Part shown: positions 1 to 9,179 of the stretch, piece after piece
Position numbering within the stretch: the first letter of the stretch is position 1
How the letters are laid out: each line of letters starts with the position of its first letter
Origin: an uncultured Eudoraea sp.
Lineage (GTDB): Bacteria > Bacteroidota > Bacteroidia > Flavobacteriales > Flavobacteriaceae
Assembly: GCF_947490415.1 (NCBI RefSeq)
Contig: NZ_CANLGX010000008.1
Location: forward strand, 43,517-107,516
Direction: 5' to 3'
DNA: 64,000 bases
Program-made: the position numbers and the translations under genes
The notes under the pieces: model-generated
Databases searched by the model: none
Told to the model about the DNA's origin: nothing
The model's input: only the letters and a program-made list of their open reading frames with translations

Positions 1-2403
1 TCCATTTTGAAGCACCTGTAATTCCAGATTCAAACTGTCTGCATCCTCATTCAGATAATAATCAAAAGTAACCCCTTGTTTGGGATTTTGTCCGAGTCCC
101 GGAACTGGTTTTTCGGAACTACCCCCAAAGAGCAGATAGGTGTCTTTAGGTTTAAAGATGGTTAGAGCCGTATTATTTATTGAACTATTCTGAATGGCCC
201 CAAGATCATCCAATATCCAGAACGACCTGCCGGCCGTAGCTGCCACTAAATCATTATCCTGAATAGTGAGGTCATTAATTGGGACTACTGGTAAGTTTAG
301 CTGAAAGGATTGCCAGTTTAATCCGTCATTAAACGAAATATACAAACCGGTTTCTGTACCCGCATACAAAAGCCCTTTTCGTTTTGGGTCTTCCCGGACC
401 ACTCGTACAAATGTATGTTCGTCAGTAATTCCGGTTACTATTTTAGACCAGGTTTTACCATAGTCTGTTGTCTTAAATACGTATGGTTTTAGGTCCATAA
501 ATTTATAACGCATCACTGTCACATAAGCAGTAGCAGCATCATGGGGAGATACTTCAATACTATTGATTATGCCTTCAGCCAAGCCCGGAGGCGTAACATT
601 TTCCCAATTTTCGCCTCCATCTTTAGTTATATGAATAAGGCCGTCATCACTACCGGCCCAAAGCACGCCCTTTTCATGGGGAGATTCCACGAGATACATC
701 AGGGTGTTATAGTTCTCACCTCCTGCGGCTTCATTGGTGTAAGGCCCACCTCCCGGACCCTGCCTGTTTTTGTCATTTCGGGTCAGATCGGGACTTATAA
801 CGGACCAACTAATACCCCCGTCAGTGGTCTTGAAAACAACGTTCCCGGCATGATAAATAGTATTGCGGTCATGGGGAGAACTTATAATCGGGGCGTTCCA
901 GTTATAGCGAAATTTAAAGCTCTCCGGGGCATTTCCCAGAGCCAATTCCGGGTATTCCTTAATTGGTTTGCCTTCCCTCGAGGCTCTGACCCATTTTTCA
1001 ATAATCCCCTGATAACATCCACCGTATACAATTTCAGGATTATCGGGATCAAAAGCCAGATAGGCACTTTCACATCCGGCCACAGAATACCAGTCTTTCC
1101 AGTCGATACCCTGATCATTGGTTCTGCTGGCTATTGCGATCGCAGAATTATCCTGCTGACCACCATATACATTATAGGGAACCAGATTGTCTGTTATAAC
1201 CCTGTAAAATTGCGATGTAGGCTGATTTTGTTGAGTACTCCAGCTTTTACCTCCATTATTAGAAACGTTGGCACCCCCGTCATTGGAATTGATCATTTTA
1301 CGATTATCCAAAGGATTTATCCAAAGATGATGATTGTCTCCATGCGGAGTAGGTATCCGGCTAAATGTTTTACCGCCATCGATAGATTTTGTTACAGGGG
1401 CATTGCATATATATACGAGGTTTTCATCCTGAGGATCTGCAAATATTTCCATATAATACCAGGAGCGTGTAATATTTATCCGGTCTTTATTCACCTGTGT
1501 CCATTTTTTTCCCGCATCATCTGATCTGTAAACCCCACCTTTTTTTCCTTCAGCTTCCAATACGGCGAATACCCGCTCAGGATTAGCACGGGATACAGAT
1601 ATCCCCGCTTTTCCAAATTCTTCAGGAAGCCCTTCTTTTAACTTATTCCAGGTGGTCCCTCCATCTGTGGATTTATAAAGTCCCGAATTCTTACCCCCGG
1701 ATTCCATAGTCCAAGGATAGCGGCTGTGTTCCCAGAATGCAGCATAAAGAATTAATGGGTTTTTCATGTCCATAGACAGGGAAGAGGCCCCTGTTGTCTT
1801 GTTTACAAAAAGTACTTTTTCCCAGCTTGCACCCCCGTCTGTTGACCGGTAAATTCCCCTGTCTTCCGATGGGCCGTATTGAGCTCCCTGGGCTCCAATA
1901 AACATAATATCCGGATTAGCCGGATGAATCACCACATCTGAAATATGACGGGTTTTATTCAGGCCAATATGCTTCCATGTCTTACCGGCATCGGTAGATT
2001 TATAGACCCCATCTCCCATAGAAGTCATTACCCCTCTGGCGGCGTGTTCGCCCATACCTGCAACTACAATATTTGGATTGCTTTCTGAAACTGCAATTGC
2101 ACCAACGGTTCCTGTTTTTAAAAATTCGTCCGAAATATTTTTCCAGCTGATTCCATCATCGGTTGTTTTCCATATCCCACCTCCGGTGGAGCCCATATAA
2201 TAGGTCATAGGCTGACCAACAACTCCACTGCTTGCTACACTCCGTCCGCCTCTAAATGGACCAATATTACGCCACTTCAGGCCATGATAAAGGGAATCCT
2301 GAGCCGCATAGGGTGAGGTATCGATTTTGGTTTTACGTTTTTGAGCCTGAATGTTTACAGGGATCAAGAGCAGGCAGAGAATAAAAAGTTGGATGGTTTT
2401 CAT
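1..2403 (-). CDS. Secreted BNR-repeat (sortilin/VPS10-like beta-propeller) protein, partial
   Basis: The reading frame starts at an ATG at 2403 and stays open for 801 codons to the window edge, so the C-terminus is missing. Residues 1-21 form a Sec signal peptide ending in IQAQ. The rest contains about eleven BNR/Asp-box motifs of the S/T-x-D-x-G-x-T/S-W kind, for example [32 protein letters not shown] and TKDGGENW. These mark successive blades of a beta-propeller resembling the glycosyl hydrolase/sortilin-type proteins that Bacteroidota secrete in large numbers. The substrate is unknown. In this clade such proteins may end in a T9SS sorting domain, but that end is outside the window. The gene lies 30 bp downstream of the DUF6807 gene on the same strand, which suggests one transcript with the serine hydrolase and the DUF6807 gene. 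The broad family is clear; an enzymatic role is not shown. Confidence 0.9.
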   Translation of the reverse strand, partial: MKTIQLFILCLLLIPVNIQAQKRKTKIDTSPYAAQDSLYHGLKWRNIGPFRGGRSVASSGVVGQPMTYYMGSTGGGIWKTTDDGISWKNISDEFLKTGTVGAIAVSESNPNIVVAGMGEHAARGVMTSMGDGVYKSTDAGKTWKHIGLNKTRHISDVVIHPANPDIMFIGAQGAQYGPSEDRGIYRSTDGGASWEKVLFVNKTTGASSLSMDMKNPLILYAAFWEHSRYPWTMESGGKNSGLYKSTDGGTTWNKLKEGLPEEFGKAGISVSRANPERVFAVLEAEGKKGGVYRSDDAGKKWTQVNKDRINITRSWYYMEIFADPQDENLVYICNAPVTKSIDGGKTFSRIPTPHGDNHHLWINPLDNRKMINSNDGGANVSNNGGKSWSTQQNQPTSQFYRVITDNLVPYNVYGGQQDNSAIAIASRTNDQGIDWKDWYSVAGCESAYLAFDPDNPEIVYGGCYQGIIEKWVRASREGKPIKEYPELALGNAPESFKFRYNWNAPIISSPHDRNTIYHAGNVVFKTTDGGISWSVISPDLTRNDKNRQGPGGGPYTNEAAGGENYNTLMYLVESPHEKGVLWAGSDDGLIHITKDGGENWENVTPPGLAEGIINSIEVSPHDAATAYVTVMRYKFMDLKPYVFKTTDYGKTWSKIVTGITDEHTFVRVVREDPKRKGLLYAGTETGLYISFNDGLNWQSFQLNLPVVPINDLTIQDNDLVAATAGRSFWILDDLGAIQNSSINNTALTIFKPKDTYLLFGGSSEKPVPGLGQNPKQGVTFDYYLNEDADSLNLELQVLQNG

Positions 2404-2433
2404 AATAAAAATAAGTGGTAAGATAATAAATGT

Positions 2434-3387
2434 TTATTTCAGTTCTTTATAAATTTTTTGGACCTCCTGTACTGTCATAGTTCCGTCATAAATCAGGAGA
2501 CTATACTTTAAAATGGTTGGATCTTTTGTGGAAACAGGGACAACTGTTCTGCCAGGATAAACACAATTCTGCATGCTTTCTTTTTCTCTTAAGATCCAAT
2601 CTGCTTTATCCTCAGGAGAATCCTGGTGCGAGAGTATCACGATTCCCGAATTGTTTTCCTCATTGGTTAATGACCCAAAAATATTCATCCATTTTCCGGC
2701 TTTAACGGCACTATTTTCGGGTATGATCTTACCTTTATTGGACGTAAACTGAACATCTTCAGGAAGTTTCATTCGCACAGAAAAACCCCCGTAGCCTTTT
2801 TCATCATCTGAACCACCTATTTTCAGGTTCTCTTCAAGAGCTAGAAGTGAAATTTCAAAACGTATAATACGATAGTTACTTTTTCCGGGATAAACGCTAA
2901 TCGTGGTATTTTCTAATAGGAAGGGTTTTTGTTTTCCCTCCGGGTTTAACCATAGTGGAGATTGCCAATGTGTATTTACCATAAGCTTTAGAACATCGTC
3001 GTCCCTGGAACTACCAATTTCCCTGATATTCCAGGTAAAATCGCTGCATTCCCAGGAATCTCCTAATTGCCTATTTCCAATATATACCTGATGCCATGCC
3101 CAAAAAACACCCCGGTGATGGGGATGGTCCTCGGGAAAATCTTCAGTGAGTACAGATCCATCAAGGCCATGGAGTGGATGGACATAATTGTTTCGCGTGA
3201 ATTCACCCTTGATCGACTTAGGTTGTTTTTGATAAAAAAGAACACTTTTATCACCCTCTTTTATTTGTATTCCTTCCTCAGACTCCGTAAAAGTTAATTG
3301 GGCGATTCCGAATAAAGGCAATAGCAAAAACCCCAAAAAACATTGGCAATTAGATTTTAATTTATAATAAAAAGTCAGTTTAGTCAT
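2434..3387 (-). CDS. DUF6807 (PmoA-like) family protein, exported
   Basis: The product is 317 aa. A hydrophobic stretch at about residues 16-29 ending in GIAQ acts as a signal peptide, so the protein is probably periplasmic or secreted. The body carries the signature of the family often labelled PmoA or DUF6807, including HPLHGLDGSVLTEDFPEDHPHHRGVF-type histidine-rich text around residues 50-75 and the WNPEG-like and DDEKGYGGFSVR segments. The label PmoA is historical and does not imply methane oxidation. The function is not established; these genes often sit with sugar-degradation genes. The ATG at 3387 overlaps the end of the upstream serine hydrolase gene by 8 bp, so translation is probably coupled. 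Confidence 0.8.
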   Translation of the reverse strand: MTKLTFYYKLKSNCQCFLGFLLLPLFGIAQLTFTESEEGIQIKEGDKSVLFYQKQPKSIKGEFTRNNYVHPLHGLDGSVLTEDFPEDHPHHRGVFWAWHQVYIGNRQLGDSWECSDFTWNIREIGSSRDDDVLKLMVNTHWQSPLWLNPEGKQKPFLLENTTISVYPGKSNYRIIRFEISLLALEENLKIGGSDDEKGYGGFSVRMKLPEDVQFTSNKGKIIPENSAVKAGKWMNIFGSLTNEENNSGIVILSHQDSPEDKADWILREKESMQNCVYPGRTVVPVSTKDPTILKYSLLIYDGTMTVQEVQKIYKELK

Positions 3388-4669
3388 CTACAGCGCTAAA
3401 TACCATTTGCCGGAATCTCCAGGCTGTATTATCGTTTGTTGTGCCTTGTGTTTGTTTCATCAGGATACCAATAACCTGCTCCTCAGGATCTGCAAAATAT
3501 TGCGTATTAAAGTAGCCACCCCAGTCAAAAGTACCTTCACTGCCCAAGCCGCCAGAATCCTCACCTTTATGATTTACTACCCCAAATGCCAATCCATAAT
3601 TCTTAGGGCCGTCTTTCCAGATGTCCCCAATTTGGTTTGCCATGATGGTTCTTACGGTGGTTCTGCTCAGCAGCCTGACTCCGTTTAACTCGCCTTTATT
3701 CAGATACATTTGCAGGAAGGTTGCGTAATCTTTTGCGGTACTTGAAAGACCGGCCCCACCGGAAAAAAACCTTTTAGCACCTTTAACAGGATAATCTGTA
3801 TCATAAAACGTAACCGGGTATTTTTCCCATTTCCCGTCTACTTTATGCTGAACATTTACCAAGCGGTCATGCTTCTCTTTTGGTAAATAAAACCAGGTAT
3901 CGTTCATGCCTAAAGGATCAAAAATCCGGGTTCTCAGAAATTCATCAAAGGGTAAACCAGAGACTACTTCAATAAAGTAGCCTATAACATCAAGACCTTC
4001 GCTATAGGTAAATTTCTCACCCGGGGTATGGTGCAATGGAAGGCCGGCGAGTTTCTTAACGCTCTCTTCTATCGATATATCCTCAGTGGTAAAAAGATCT
4101 GTAATACCAGCCTTTTGATAGATGGCTTTGAATCTTGGATCTCCGTCAATTACTCCATAACCTATTCCGGAGGTATGTGAAATTAAATGTCTAATCGTAA
4201 TTTCCTTTTCTGAAGGAACACTGGTGTATGTGGTATCTGTTTCATTATAAGTATCCAGGATTTTGGCATCTTTAAATTCGGGAATGTATTTTGAAACCGG
4301 ATCATCTAATTTAAATTTTCCTTCTTCCCAGAGCATCATTACCGCGGTTGAAGTAATGGCCTTTGTCTGAGAGGCGATCCTGAAAATGGCATCATTATAA
4401 ATTTTAATACCTGCTGAATTATCAGCCAGACCATAGGCGCTGTGGAACACTATTTTTCCATCTCTTGCAATTAAAGCCACGGCTCCCGGAATATCACCAT
4501 CCTTTACAGCTTTTTTAAGCATGGCATCTATTCGCTTTAATCGTATATCAGACATTCCAACAGTTGCCGGAGTAGCTGTGGTAAGATCAGGTGAAATTTT
4601 AACTGATGGGGTTTGGGCAAATCCTATTGCAGCAATTGCCAAACAAAAAAGGAGGTTGATTTTTCTCAT
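3380..4669 (-). CDS. Secreted serine hydrolase, class C beta-lactamase/esterase fold
   Basis: The product is 429 aa with an N-terminal signal peptide (residues 1-18, ending FAQ). The catalytic SxxK motif is S100-Q-T-K103 inside IASQTKAIT. The second motif, normally Y-x-N, reads Y222-S-E224, so the Asn is replaced by Glu, as happens in some esterase-like branches. The family (Pfam Beta-lactamase, PF00144) covers esterases, D-aminopeptidases and penicillin-binding-like enzymes, so a role in antibiotic resistance should not be assumed. The gene is first in a probable operon with the DUF6807 gene, which overlaps its 3' end, and the BNR protein. A 444-bp gene-free stretch upstream should hold its promoter. 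The substrate cannot be read from the sequence. Confidence 0.87.
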   Translation of the reverse strand: MRKINLLFCLAIAAIGFAQTPSVKISPDLTTATPATVGMSDIRLKRIDAMLKKAVKDGDIPGAVALIARDGKIVFHSAYGLADNSAGIKIYNDAIFRIASQTKAITSTAVMMLWEEGKFKLDDPVSKYIPEFKDAKILDTYNETDTTYTSVPSEKEITIRHLISHTSGIGYGVIDGDPRFKAIYQKAGITDLFTTEDISIEESVKKLAGLPLHHTPGEKFTYSEGLDVIGYFIEVVSGLPFDEFLRTRIFDPLGMNDTWFYLPKEKHDRLVNVQHKVDGKWEKYPVTFYDTDYPVKGAKRFFSGGAGLSSTAKDYATFLQMYLNKGELNGVRLLSRTTVRTIMANQIGDIWKDGPKNYGLAFGVVNHKGEDSGGLGSEGTFDWGGYFNTQYFADPEEQVIGILMKQTQGTTNDNTAWRFRQMVFSAVDD

Positions 4670-5113
4670 AATTTAATTTTTATCGTGTTCACCTGCTCTG
4701 TATGAAGAACAAGGGTTAGTCATTCCTAATTTTTTACTGTCATCGGAACAAATGAATAGTAGAACAATATAACAATAAAAGTTTTTAATTAAGTACGGGT
4801 ATTGCAGCTATGCCTATTTACTTTGTAAATTAGATTACCAAGGGCTCTTAAAATCTTAAGGCCTTGCCTTTTTCGTTAATGCAATCTGTGAGTTAACTTT
4901 TACGGGGCTATAATTTTTGAAATCAATATGATTATTTGATTCAGCATAAGTATTTAATAATCAATATTATAAACAAGTGCAAACGACTACAAAAGATTAC
5001 AAACGAAAATAAGCACTTCCTAACCGAGTAACCCTAAACTGCTGTTCTATGTTTGCAGTGTCGGAGTATAAGAACCGATAGTATTAACTGTTTAATCCTT
5101 AAAATTAGTAATT
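4670..5113. other. Intergenic region between divergent serine hydrolase and ssb
   Basis: This 444-bp stretch has no convincing gene on either strand. It must hold the promoters of both flanking genes. A good match to the Bacteroidota -7 box lies near the ssb side. Around 4979-5010 there is a purine-rich run with three loosely repeated ACAAA/CAAACGA units, and around 4817-4832 a small TTTAC-tt-GTAAA palindrome. No RNA gene or riboswitch was recognised. Confidence 0.5.
5048..5055 (+). promoter_or_regulatory. Putative -7 promoter box of ssb
   Basis: TATGTTTG matches the Bacteroidota sigma consensus TAnnTTTG exactly. It would give a leader of about 50-55 nt before the ssb ATG at 5114. No clear TTG -33 element lies at the usual spacing, which lowers confidence. 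Confidence 0.5.
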
Positions 5114-5446
5114 ATGAACGCACTTAGAAACAAAGTACAGTTGATTGGAAACCTGGGGCAAGACCCGGAAATTGTAAACCTTGATAATGGTGGTAAATTG
5201 GCCAAATTTTCCGTAGCTACCAATGAGATTTACAAAAACAATAAGGGAGAAAAGGTAACGGACACCCAATGGCATAATGTGGTAGCCTGGGGCAAAACCG
5301 CAGAGATTGTTGAAAATTACCTGGCCAAGGGTAATGAAGTAGCAGTAGAAGGTAAGCTCATTCATCGCTCCTATGAAAACAAAGAAGGTGAAAAAAGATA
5401 TATTACCGAGATTAAATGCAATGAATTGGTAATGTTGGGTAAATAA
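5114..5446 (+). CDS. ssb: Single-stranded DNA-binding protein, short form
   Basis: The product is 110 aa and consists of essentially one OB fold (residues about 3-107). It begins MNALRNKVQLIGNLGQDPE and contains the WHNVVAWGKTAEIVENYLAKG core typical of bacterial SSB. It binds single-stranded DNA as a tetramer during replication, repair or recombination. It ends right after the OB fold (ELVMLGK), so the glycine/proline linker and the acidic DDDIPF-type tip that recruits partner proteins are absent. Bacteroidota often carry a full-length housekeeping SSB plus such short paralogues, so this is likely the accessory one. It is transcribed alone and ends at a hairpin terminator shared with the convergent ferritin gene. 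Confidence 0.95.
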   Translation: MNALRNKVQLIGNLGQDPEIVNLDNGGKLAKFSVATNEIYKNNKGEKVTDTQWHNVVAWGKTAEIVENYLAKGNEVAVEGKLIHRSYENKEGEKRYITEIKCNELVMLGK

Positions 5447-5486
5447 TGAGTGGTACTCATTAGTACAACTAACATTTCACTAAATG

Positions 5487-5517
5487 AAAAGAGGATCATT
5501 CATGATCCTCTTTTTTT
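5487..5517. terminator. Bidirectional rho-independent terminator between ssb and ferritin
   Basis: A hairpin with arms GAGGATCAT (5491-5499) and ATGATCCTC (5502-5510) is flanked by AAAA on the left and seven T on the right. It can therefore end transcription of ssb on the plus strand and of the ferritin gene on the minus strand. It lies between the two convergent stop codons and touches the ferritin stop. Confidence 0.9.
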
Positions 5518-6034
5518 ATGGTTGGGTGTCTGCAGCAGCACTTTCTACTGTGATCTGCTGTACATCGCGATCAAATAGGTAGAGCCCACTTTTGTCATTC
5601 CCAATAAGGTTTATCTTATCCAAAATGGTTCGCGCAAGTGCTTCTTCTTCCATCTGTTCGGCAACATACCACTGAAGAAAATTATGTGTAGCGTAATCTT
5701 TTTCCTGTAGCGCTACATGTACCAATTCATTGATGCTTTTGGAAACAAAAATCTCGTGATCATATAAATCTTCAAACATCTTTTGAAACGAATCGTAAAC
5801 AGATTTGGGTTCAGTTAATGCGGATATAGCTGCTTGTCCTCCCCGTTCATTTACATATTTAACCAGCTTCAGCATATGCATTCTTTCCTCTTCGGAATGT
5901 TTGTACATAAAAAGAGAAATTCCTTCAAGTCCTTTTACTTCTGCCCATGAAGCCATAGACAAGTAAATCTGTGAAGATTCTGCTTCGATCCTGATTTGGT
6001 CGTTCAGGGCTTTTTCCATATTTTTTGAAAGCAT
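5516..6034 (-). CDS. ftnA: Bacterial nonheme ferritin
   Basis: The product is 172 aa when started at the ATG at 6034. It oxidises Fe(II) and stores iron in the cytosolic 24-mer cage. With this start the ferroxidase residues are E17, Y24, E50, H53, E94 and Q127, the same numbers as in E. coli FtnA, which supports the start choice. An in-frame TTG six codons upstream (6052) lies inside the promoter -7 box and is not a plausible start. The four-helix bundle (about 1-150) is followed by a short tail ending AAADTQP. The gene stands alone and converges on ssb. Confidence 0.95.
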   Translation of the reverse strand: MLSKNMEKALNDQIRIEAESSQIYLSMASWAEVKGLEGISLFMYKHSEEERMHMLKLVKYVNERGGQAAISALTEPKSVYDSFQKMFEDLYDHEIFVSKSINELVHVALQEKDYATHNFLQWYVAEQMEEEALARTILDKINLIGNDKSGLYLFDRDVQQITVESAAADTQP

Positions 6035-6049
6035 AATAAATGTTTTTAT

Positions 6050-6057
6050 CAAAGTTA
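6050..6057 (-). promoter_or_regulatory. Putative -7 promoter box of ferritin gene
   Basis: On the minus strand TAACTTTG matches TAnnTTTG exactly. Transcription would start around 6044-6046, leaving a very short leader before the ATG at 6034. The -33 TTG is not evident at normal spacing. Confidence 0.6.
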
Positions 6058-6131
6058 CAAAATCTAGCTACTAAGGACTTCGTAAAACCGCAAGATTTTA
6101 GCCCTGTTCGTCATTTTTTTTAAGCGATTAA

Positions 6132-7127
6132 TTATCTCGCCATAACAATCAAAGTCAGGCCGATGATATAAACTAATAGCATAATATTAAGAAGTCTGGG
6201 AACTCCTTTTGGGGCACCTTTAAATTCTTTCCAGACAAAAATACCCCACAAGGCAGCCACTACAGTAGCTCCCTGGCCTAAACCATATGAGATTGCAGGA
6301 CCTGCTTTATCAGAGGCCAGAATGCTAAAAGACATTCCTATACACCAAATAGCCCCACCCAGGATGCCCATGAGATGGTTTTTGCTTCCACCAACAAAAT
6401 AGTCCTTAAAACTGACGGCTTTGCCTTCGAATGGTTTTTTCATCAGCAGCGTATTGAAAATGAAATTGCTCGCCAGAATTCCGATAGCAAAAATAAATAC
6501 TGCAGTATACGGACTTAGTTTTCCAGAAATAGGATTGGTAAATTCCGGAAACATCGAATTAGCCACATATTTATAGAAGAAACCCATTAAGAAACCTGCA
6601 ATAATTGCCAAAACCAAGCCTTTTGTTGGGACTTTGTCCTGACTTACCGAAAGTTTTTTATAAGCATTTGCATTGAGTAGCATGGCAATAACTATAAGTG
6701 CTACTCCGCCAAAAAGCATGCCTGCATTCCCAACTGGAATATCCAGATAATTTACAACTACGCCTATGACTAATGCAAGGCCTATTCCAACCGGAAAGGC
6801 TACAGACATGCCGGCAATTGTAATGGCGGCTACCAGAAGTATATTAGCTGCATTAAACAAGATCCCTCCCAAAAAAGCAGAACCTAAATTTTCAGAACTT
6901 GCCTGCCCTAAGTCTTGTAAAAAAGGACGACCTGCATCTCCACTGCTACCTGCGGTCAATGCCAGAAGCAACGAAAAAACTACGATACCAAAAACATAGT
7001 CCCAGTAAAACAGTTCAAAACGCCAGTCTGGAGAAGCCAGTTTCTGTGTATTTGCCCATGAGCCCCAGGCAAACATGGTAATTATACAGAAGAAAACAGC
7101 TATTGGGTACGATTCTATGATAAACAT
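6132..7127 (-). CDS. GRP-family sugar transporter (RbsU/GlcU-like), likely ribose
   Basis: The product is 331 aa with about ten hydrophobic helices and no signal peptide cleavage site, consistent with an inner-membrane drug/metabolite-superfamily sugar permease. The N-terminus (VFFCIITMFAWGSWANTQK) and the paired-helix layout fit the glucose/ribose porter (GRP) family. It is the last gene of a three-gene operon, 11 bp after ribokinase, itself 11 bp after an exported nucleoside hydrolase. The substrate is therefore inferred to be ribose released outside the inner membrane. The sequence itself does not show the substrate. Confidence 0.85.
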   Translation of the reverse strand: MFIIESYPIAVFFCIITMFAWGSWANTQKLASPDWRFELFYWDYVFGIVVFSLLLALTAGSSGDAGRPFLQDLGQASSENLGSAFLGGILFNAANILLVAAITIAGMSVAFPVGIGLALVIGVVVNYLDIPVGNAGMLFGGVALIVIAMLLNANAYKKLSVSQDKVPTKGLVLAIIAGFLMGFFYKYVANSMFPEFTNPISGKLSPYTAVFIFAIGILASNFIFNTLLMKKPFEGKAVSFKDYFVGGSKNHLMGILGGAIWCIGMSFSILASDKAGPAISYGLGQGATVVAALWGIFVWKEFKGAPKGVPRLLNIMLLVYIIGLTLIVMAR

Positions 7128-7138
7128 ATTATAAGAGA

Positions 7139-8038
7139 TTAGATGATTTCATTGAGATATGGAGCAGAGGTCTGTGCCCCCATTTTCGTGACAGACAGCG
7201 CTGCCGCTTTATTGGCAAATTCAATACTTTCCTTCCAGGTCATGTTTTGAGCAAGACAGACTGCCAGTGCTCCATTAAAAACATCGCCGGCTGCAGTAGT
7301 ATCTATTGCATCCACTTTTTGAACTTTGGCAGTAAAATGCACCTCACTATTCATAAAAAATGCACCCCTGCTGCCCATTGTAATTAGAACATTTTTAACG
7401 CCTTTCAGAAAAAGAGCTTCGCATGCCCTGCTTGCCGATGATTCATCAACAACTTCAATCCCAGTGAGAATTCTGGTTTCTGTTTCATTTGGGGTTATAA
7501 GATATAGTTCTTTAAGAATGTCATCTGATAATTCCTGAGCAGGTGCCGGATTAATAATGAGCTTTTGACTATTTTCCCTGCAGTAGCTTGCTAAATATCC
7601 TATAACCGGTATAGGTGTTTCCAATTGTGTTAAAATGATATCAGCCTTTTGAAGCAGCTGAGAAGCACCTTCTAAATGCTTTTTTGATAAAAGATTATTT
7701 GCCCCCGAAGCGACGACAATTTCATTTTCTCCTTCTGCATTTACGGTAATTAATGCAACCCCGGATGGCTCACCATTTACAATTAATGCGCCATCCATGT
7801 TAATTCCTTCTTTTTTATAACCTTCAATCGCATTTTGACCAAAAATATCATCTCCTACGCAACAAATAAAACTGAGTTTACCGCCTAAACGTGCAGCAGC
7901 CACTGCCTGATTGGCACCTTTCCCGCCAGGGAACATAAAAAAATCACCACCTAGTATGGTTTCTCCTGGTTCCGGGAATCTTGGCGTTTTTACCACCATA
8001 TCGGTATTAGAACTCCCTACGACAACAATTTCTGGCAT
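7139..8038 (-). CDS. rbsK: Ribokinase
   Basis: The product is 299 aa of the PfkB carbohydrate-kinase family. The N-terminal sugar-binding motif GGKGANQAVAAARLGG lies at about residues 38-53 and the catalytic motif reads DTTAAGDVFNGALAV at about 246-260 (the usual DTTGAGD with Ala for Gly). It phosphorylates D-ribose to ribose 5-phosphate in the cytosol, feeding the pentose phosphate pathway or PRPP synthesis. It sits between the nucleoside hydrolase and sugar transporter genes with 11-bp gaps on both sides, so the three genes form one salvage unit. Length matches the family. Confidence 0.92.
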   Translation of the reverse strand: MPEIVVVGSSNTDMVVKTPRFPEPGETILGGDFFMFPGGKGANQAVAAARLGGKLSFICCVGDDIFGQNAIEGYKKEGINMDGALIVNGEPSGVALITVNAEGENEIVVASGANNLLSKKHLEGASQLLQKADIILTQLETPIPVIGYLASYCRENSQKLIINPAPAQELSDDILKELYLITPNETETRILTGIEVVDESSASRACEALFLKGVKNVLITMGSRGAFFMNSEVHFTAKVQKVDAIDTTAAGDVFNGALAVCLAQNMTWKESIEFANKAAALSVTKMGAQTSAPYLNEII

Positions 8039-8049
8039 TTCTGTTTTTT

Positions 8050-9096
8050 TTATTTAGTAACTGGAACGGGATTCTTAAGGCTGCTATAGAAATCTTCCAG
8101 GATTTCTTCCTTTTTAAAGTTTTCCCAAACAGCAATTTTGCGCTTATTATCTGGTCGCTCAATCCATTCATTATTAATAAGTACAGGTGCAGGAATCATT
8201 TTGCGCTCCCCCCAGCTTTCATTTTTTAAAATAGCTACAGCAACCATATCAAAGAGTGGTCTGGAAGGAGGGTCACCATGGTAGTCAATATACTCAAAAA
8301 GACTTACCGAGTAGTCCCCAAAAGTTTTAAATTCACCTCCATGCCTGCCTGTAACCGGTTCTATTGAAGTAGGTCCAAGACCGGGCATTTTCCTGTTTAT
8401 TTCTTCCTTCGTTACTTTAACAGCATCGGTACCGGAAGGTTTGCCATAGCGAACGGTAACCATTTCAAAGGGGATGTTGCTATTTAATACATAATTCATG
8501 GCTATGGTGTCATTGTCCTGGTTGTATTCCCCCGGCTCCGGATAGTTAGATCCCAGCCATACTATTTTGGTTCGTTCCGCAAAAGAAGGATCCTTTTTTA
8601 AAGCCAATGCTATGTTTGTTAACTTACCTACTGCGATTATAACCAGGGTATCTTTTTTAGTTGCCTCCAGGATGCGATCAACACCTTCTTGTCCGTCATA
8701 ATTCTCCGGATTCCACGCATTGCTAATGTCTATAAAATTGCCATTCGCTCCTTTTAATAAAGTAACTTTATCGTTAAGATTGCACAATTTCATCACGCGT
8801 AAGGCTTCGTCATAATGACCCTGTATGTCACCTCCGTTATAGGTGGCATTTACCGTCACTGCATCTACTTCAAAAGTATCCCCATTAAACAGCAAATAAG
8901 CAAGAGCATGCTGGTCGTCTAACTCGTTATTGGCGTCTGAATCAAAAATGACCTTAAGTTTGGAAGAAGTTTTGAGGGGTTTGGCAATAATTTTTTTTTC
9001 TTCCTTTTTATCCGCACAGCCACAAATAGTAAGGGATAGGATTCCAAAAATAAAAATCGAAAAAATGGGCGAAAATTGCCTTTGTCCTATACTCAT
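8050..9096 (-). CDS. Nucleoside hydrolase (IunH-like) lipoprotein
   Basis: The product is 348 aa. Residues 1-26 form a lipoprotein signal with the cysteine in LTICGCADK as the likely acylation site. The mature part begins with the calcium-binding motif DSDANNELDDQHALAYL (about residues 50-66), the equivalent of the DTDxxxDD motif of inosine-uridine nucleoside hydrolases. The family splits ribonucleosides into base and ribose. The lipid anchor places the reaction in the periplasm or on the outer membrane. The first position in an operon with ribokinase and a sugar transporter suggests that the freed ribose is imported and phosphorylated. The base preference cannot be told. Confidence 0.9.
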   Translation of the reverse strand: MSIGQRQFSPIFSIFIFGILSLTICGCADKKEEKKIIAKPLKTSSKLKVIFDSDANNELDDQHALAYLLFNGDTFEVDAVTVNATYNGGDIQGHYDEALRVMKLCNLNDKVTLLKGANGNFIDISNAWNPENYDGQEGVDRILEATKKDTLVIIAVGKLTNIALALKKDPSFAERTKIVWLGSNYPEPGEYNQDNDTIAMNYVLNSNIPFEMVTVRYGKPSGTDAVKVTKEEINRKMPGLGPTSIEPVTGRHGGEFKTFGDYSVSLFEYIDYHGDPPSRPLFDMVAVAILKNESWGERKMIPAPVLINNEWIERPDNKRKIAVWENFKKEEILEDFYSSLKNPVPVTK

Positions 9097-9179
9097 AGAT
9101 GGGTTATTTATATTCAGAGGTTAAAATACAAAATAAGTTGAAAGGCGAATGATAGGATAATATCATCCATTTCCAAAAT

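Noticed and set aside
541..1524. Plus-strand open frame of 327 codons
   Set aside because: It lies fully opposite the minus-strand BNR protein, whose repeated motifs are unmistakable. The plus-strand translation has no family likeness.
4979..5010. Repeated ACAAA/CAAACGA units upstream of ssb, considered as CRISPR-like or origin repeats
   Set aside because: The units are too short and irregular, with no constant spacing and no neighbouring cas or dnaA genes.
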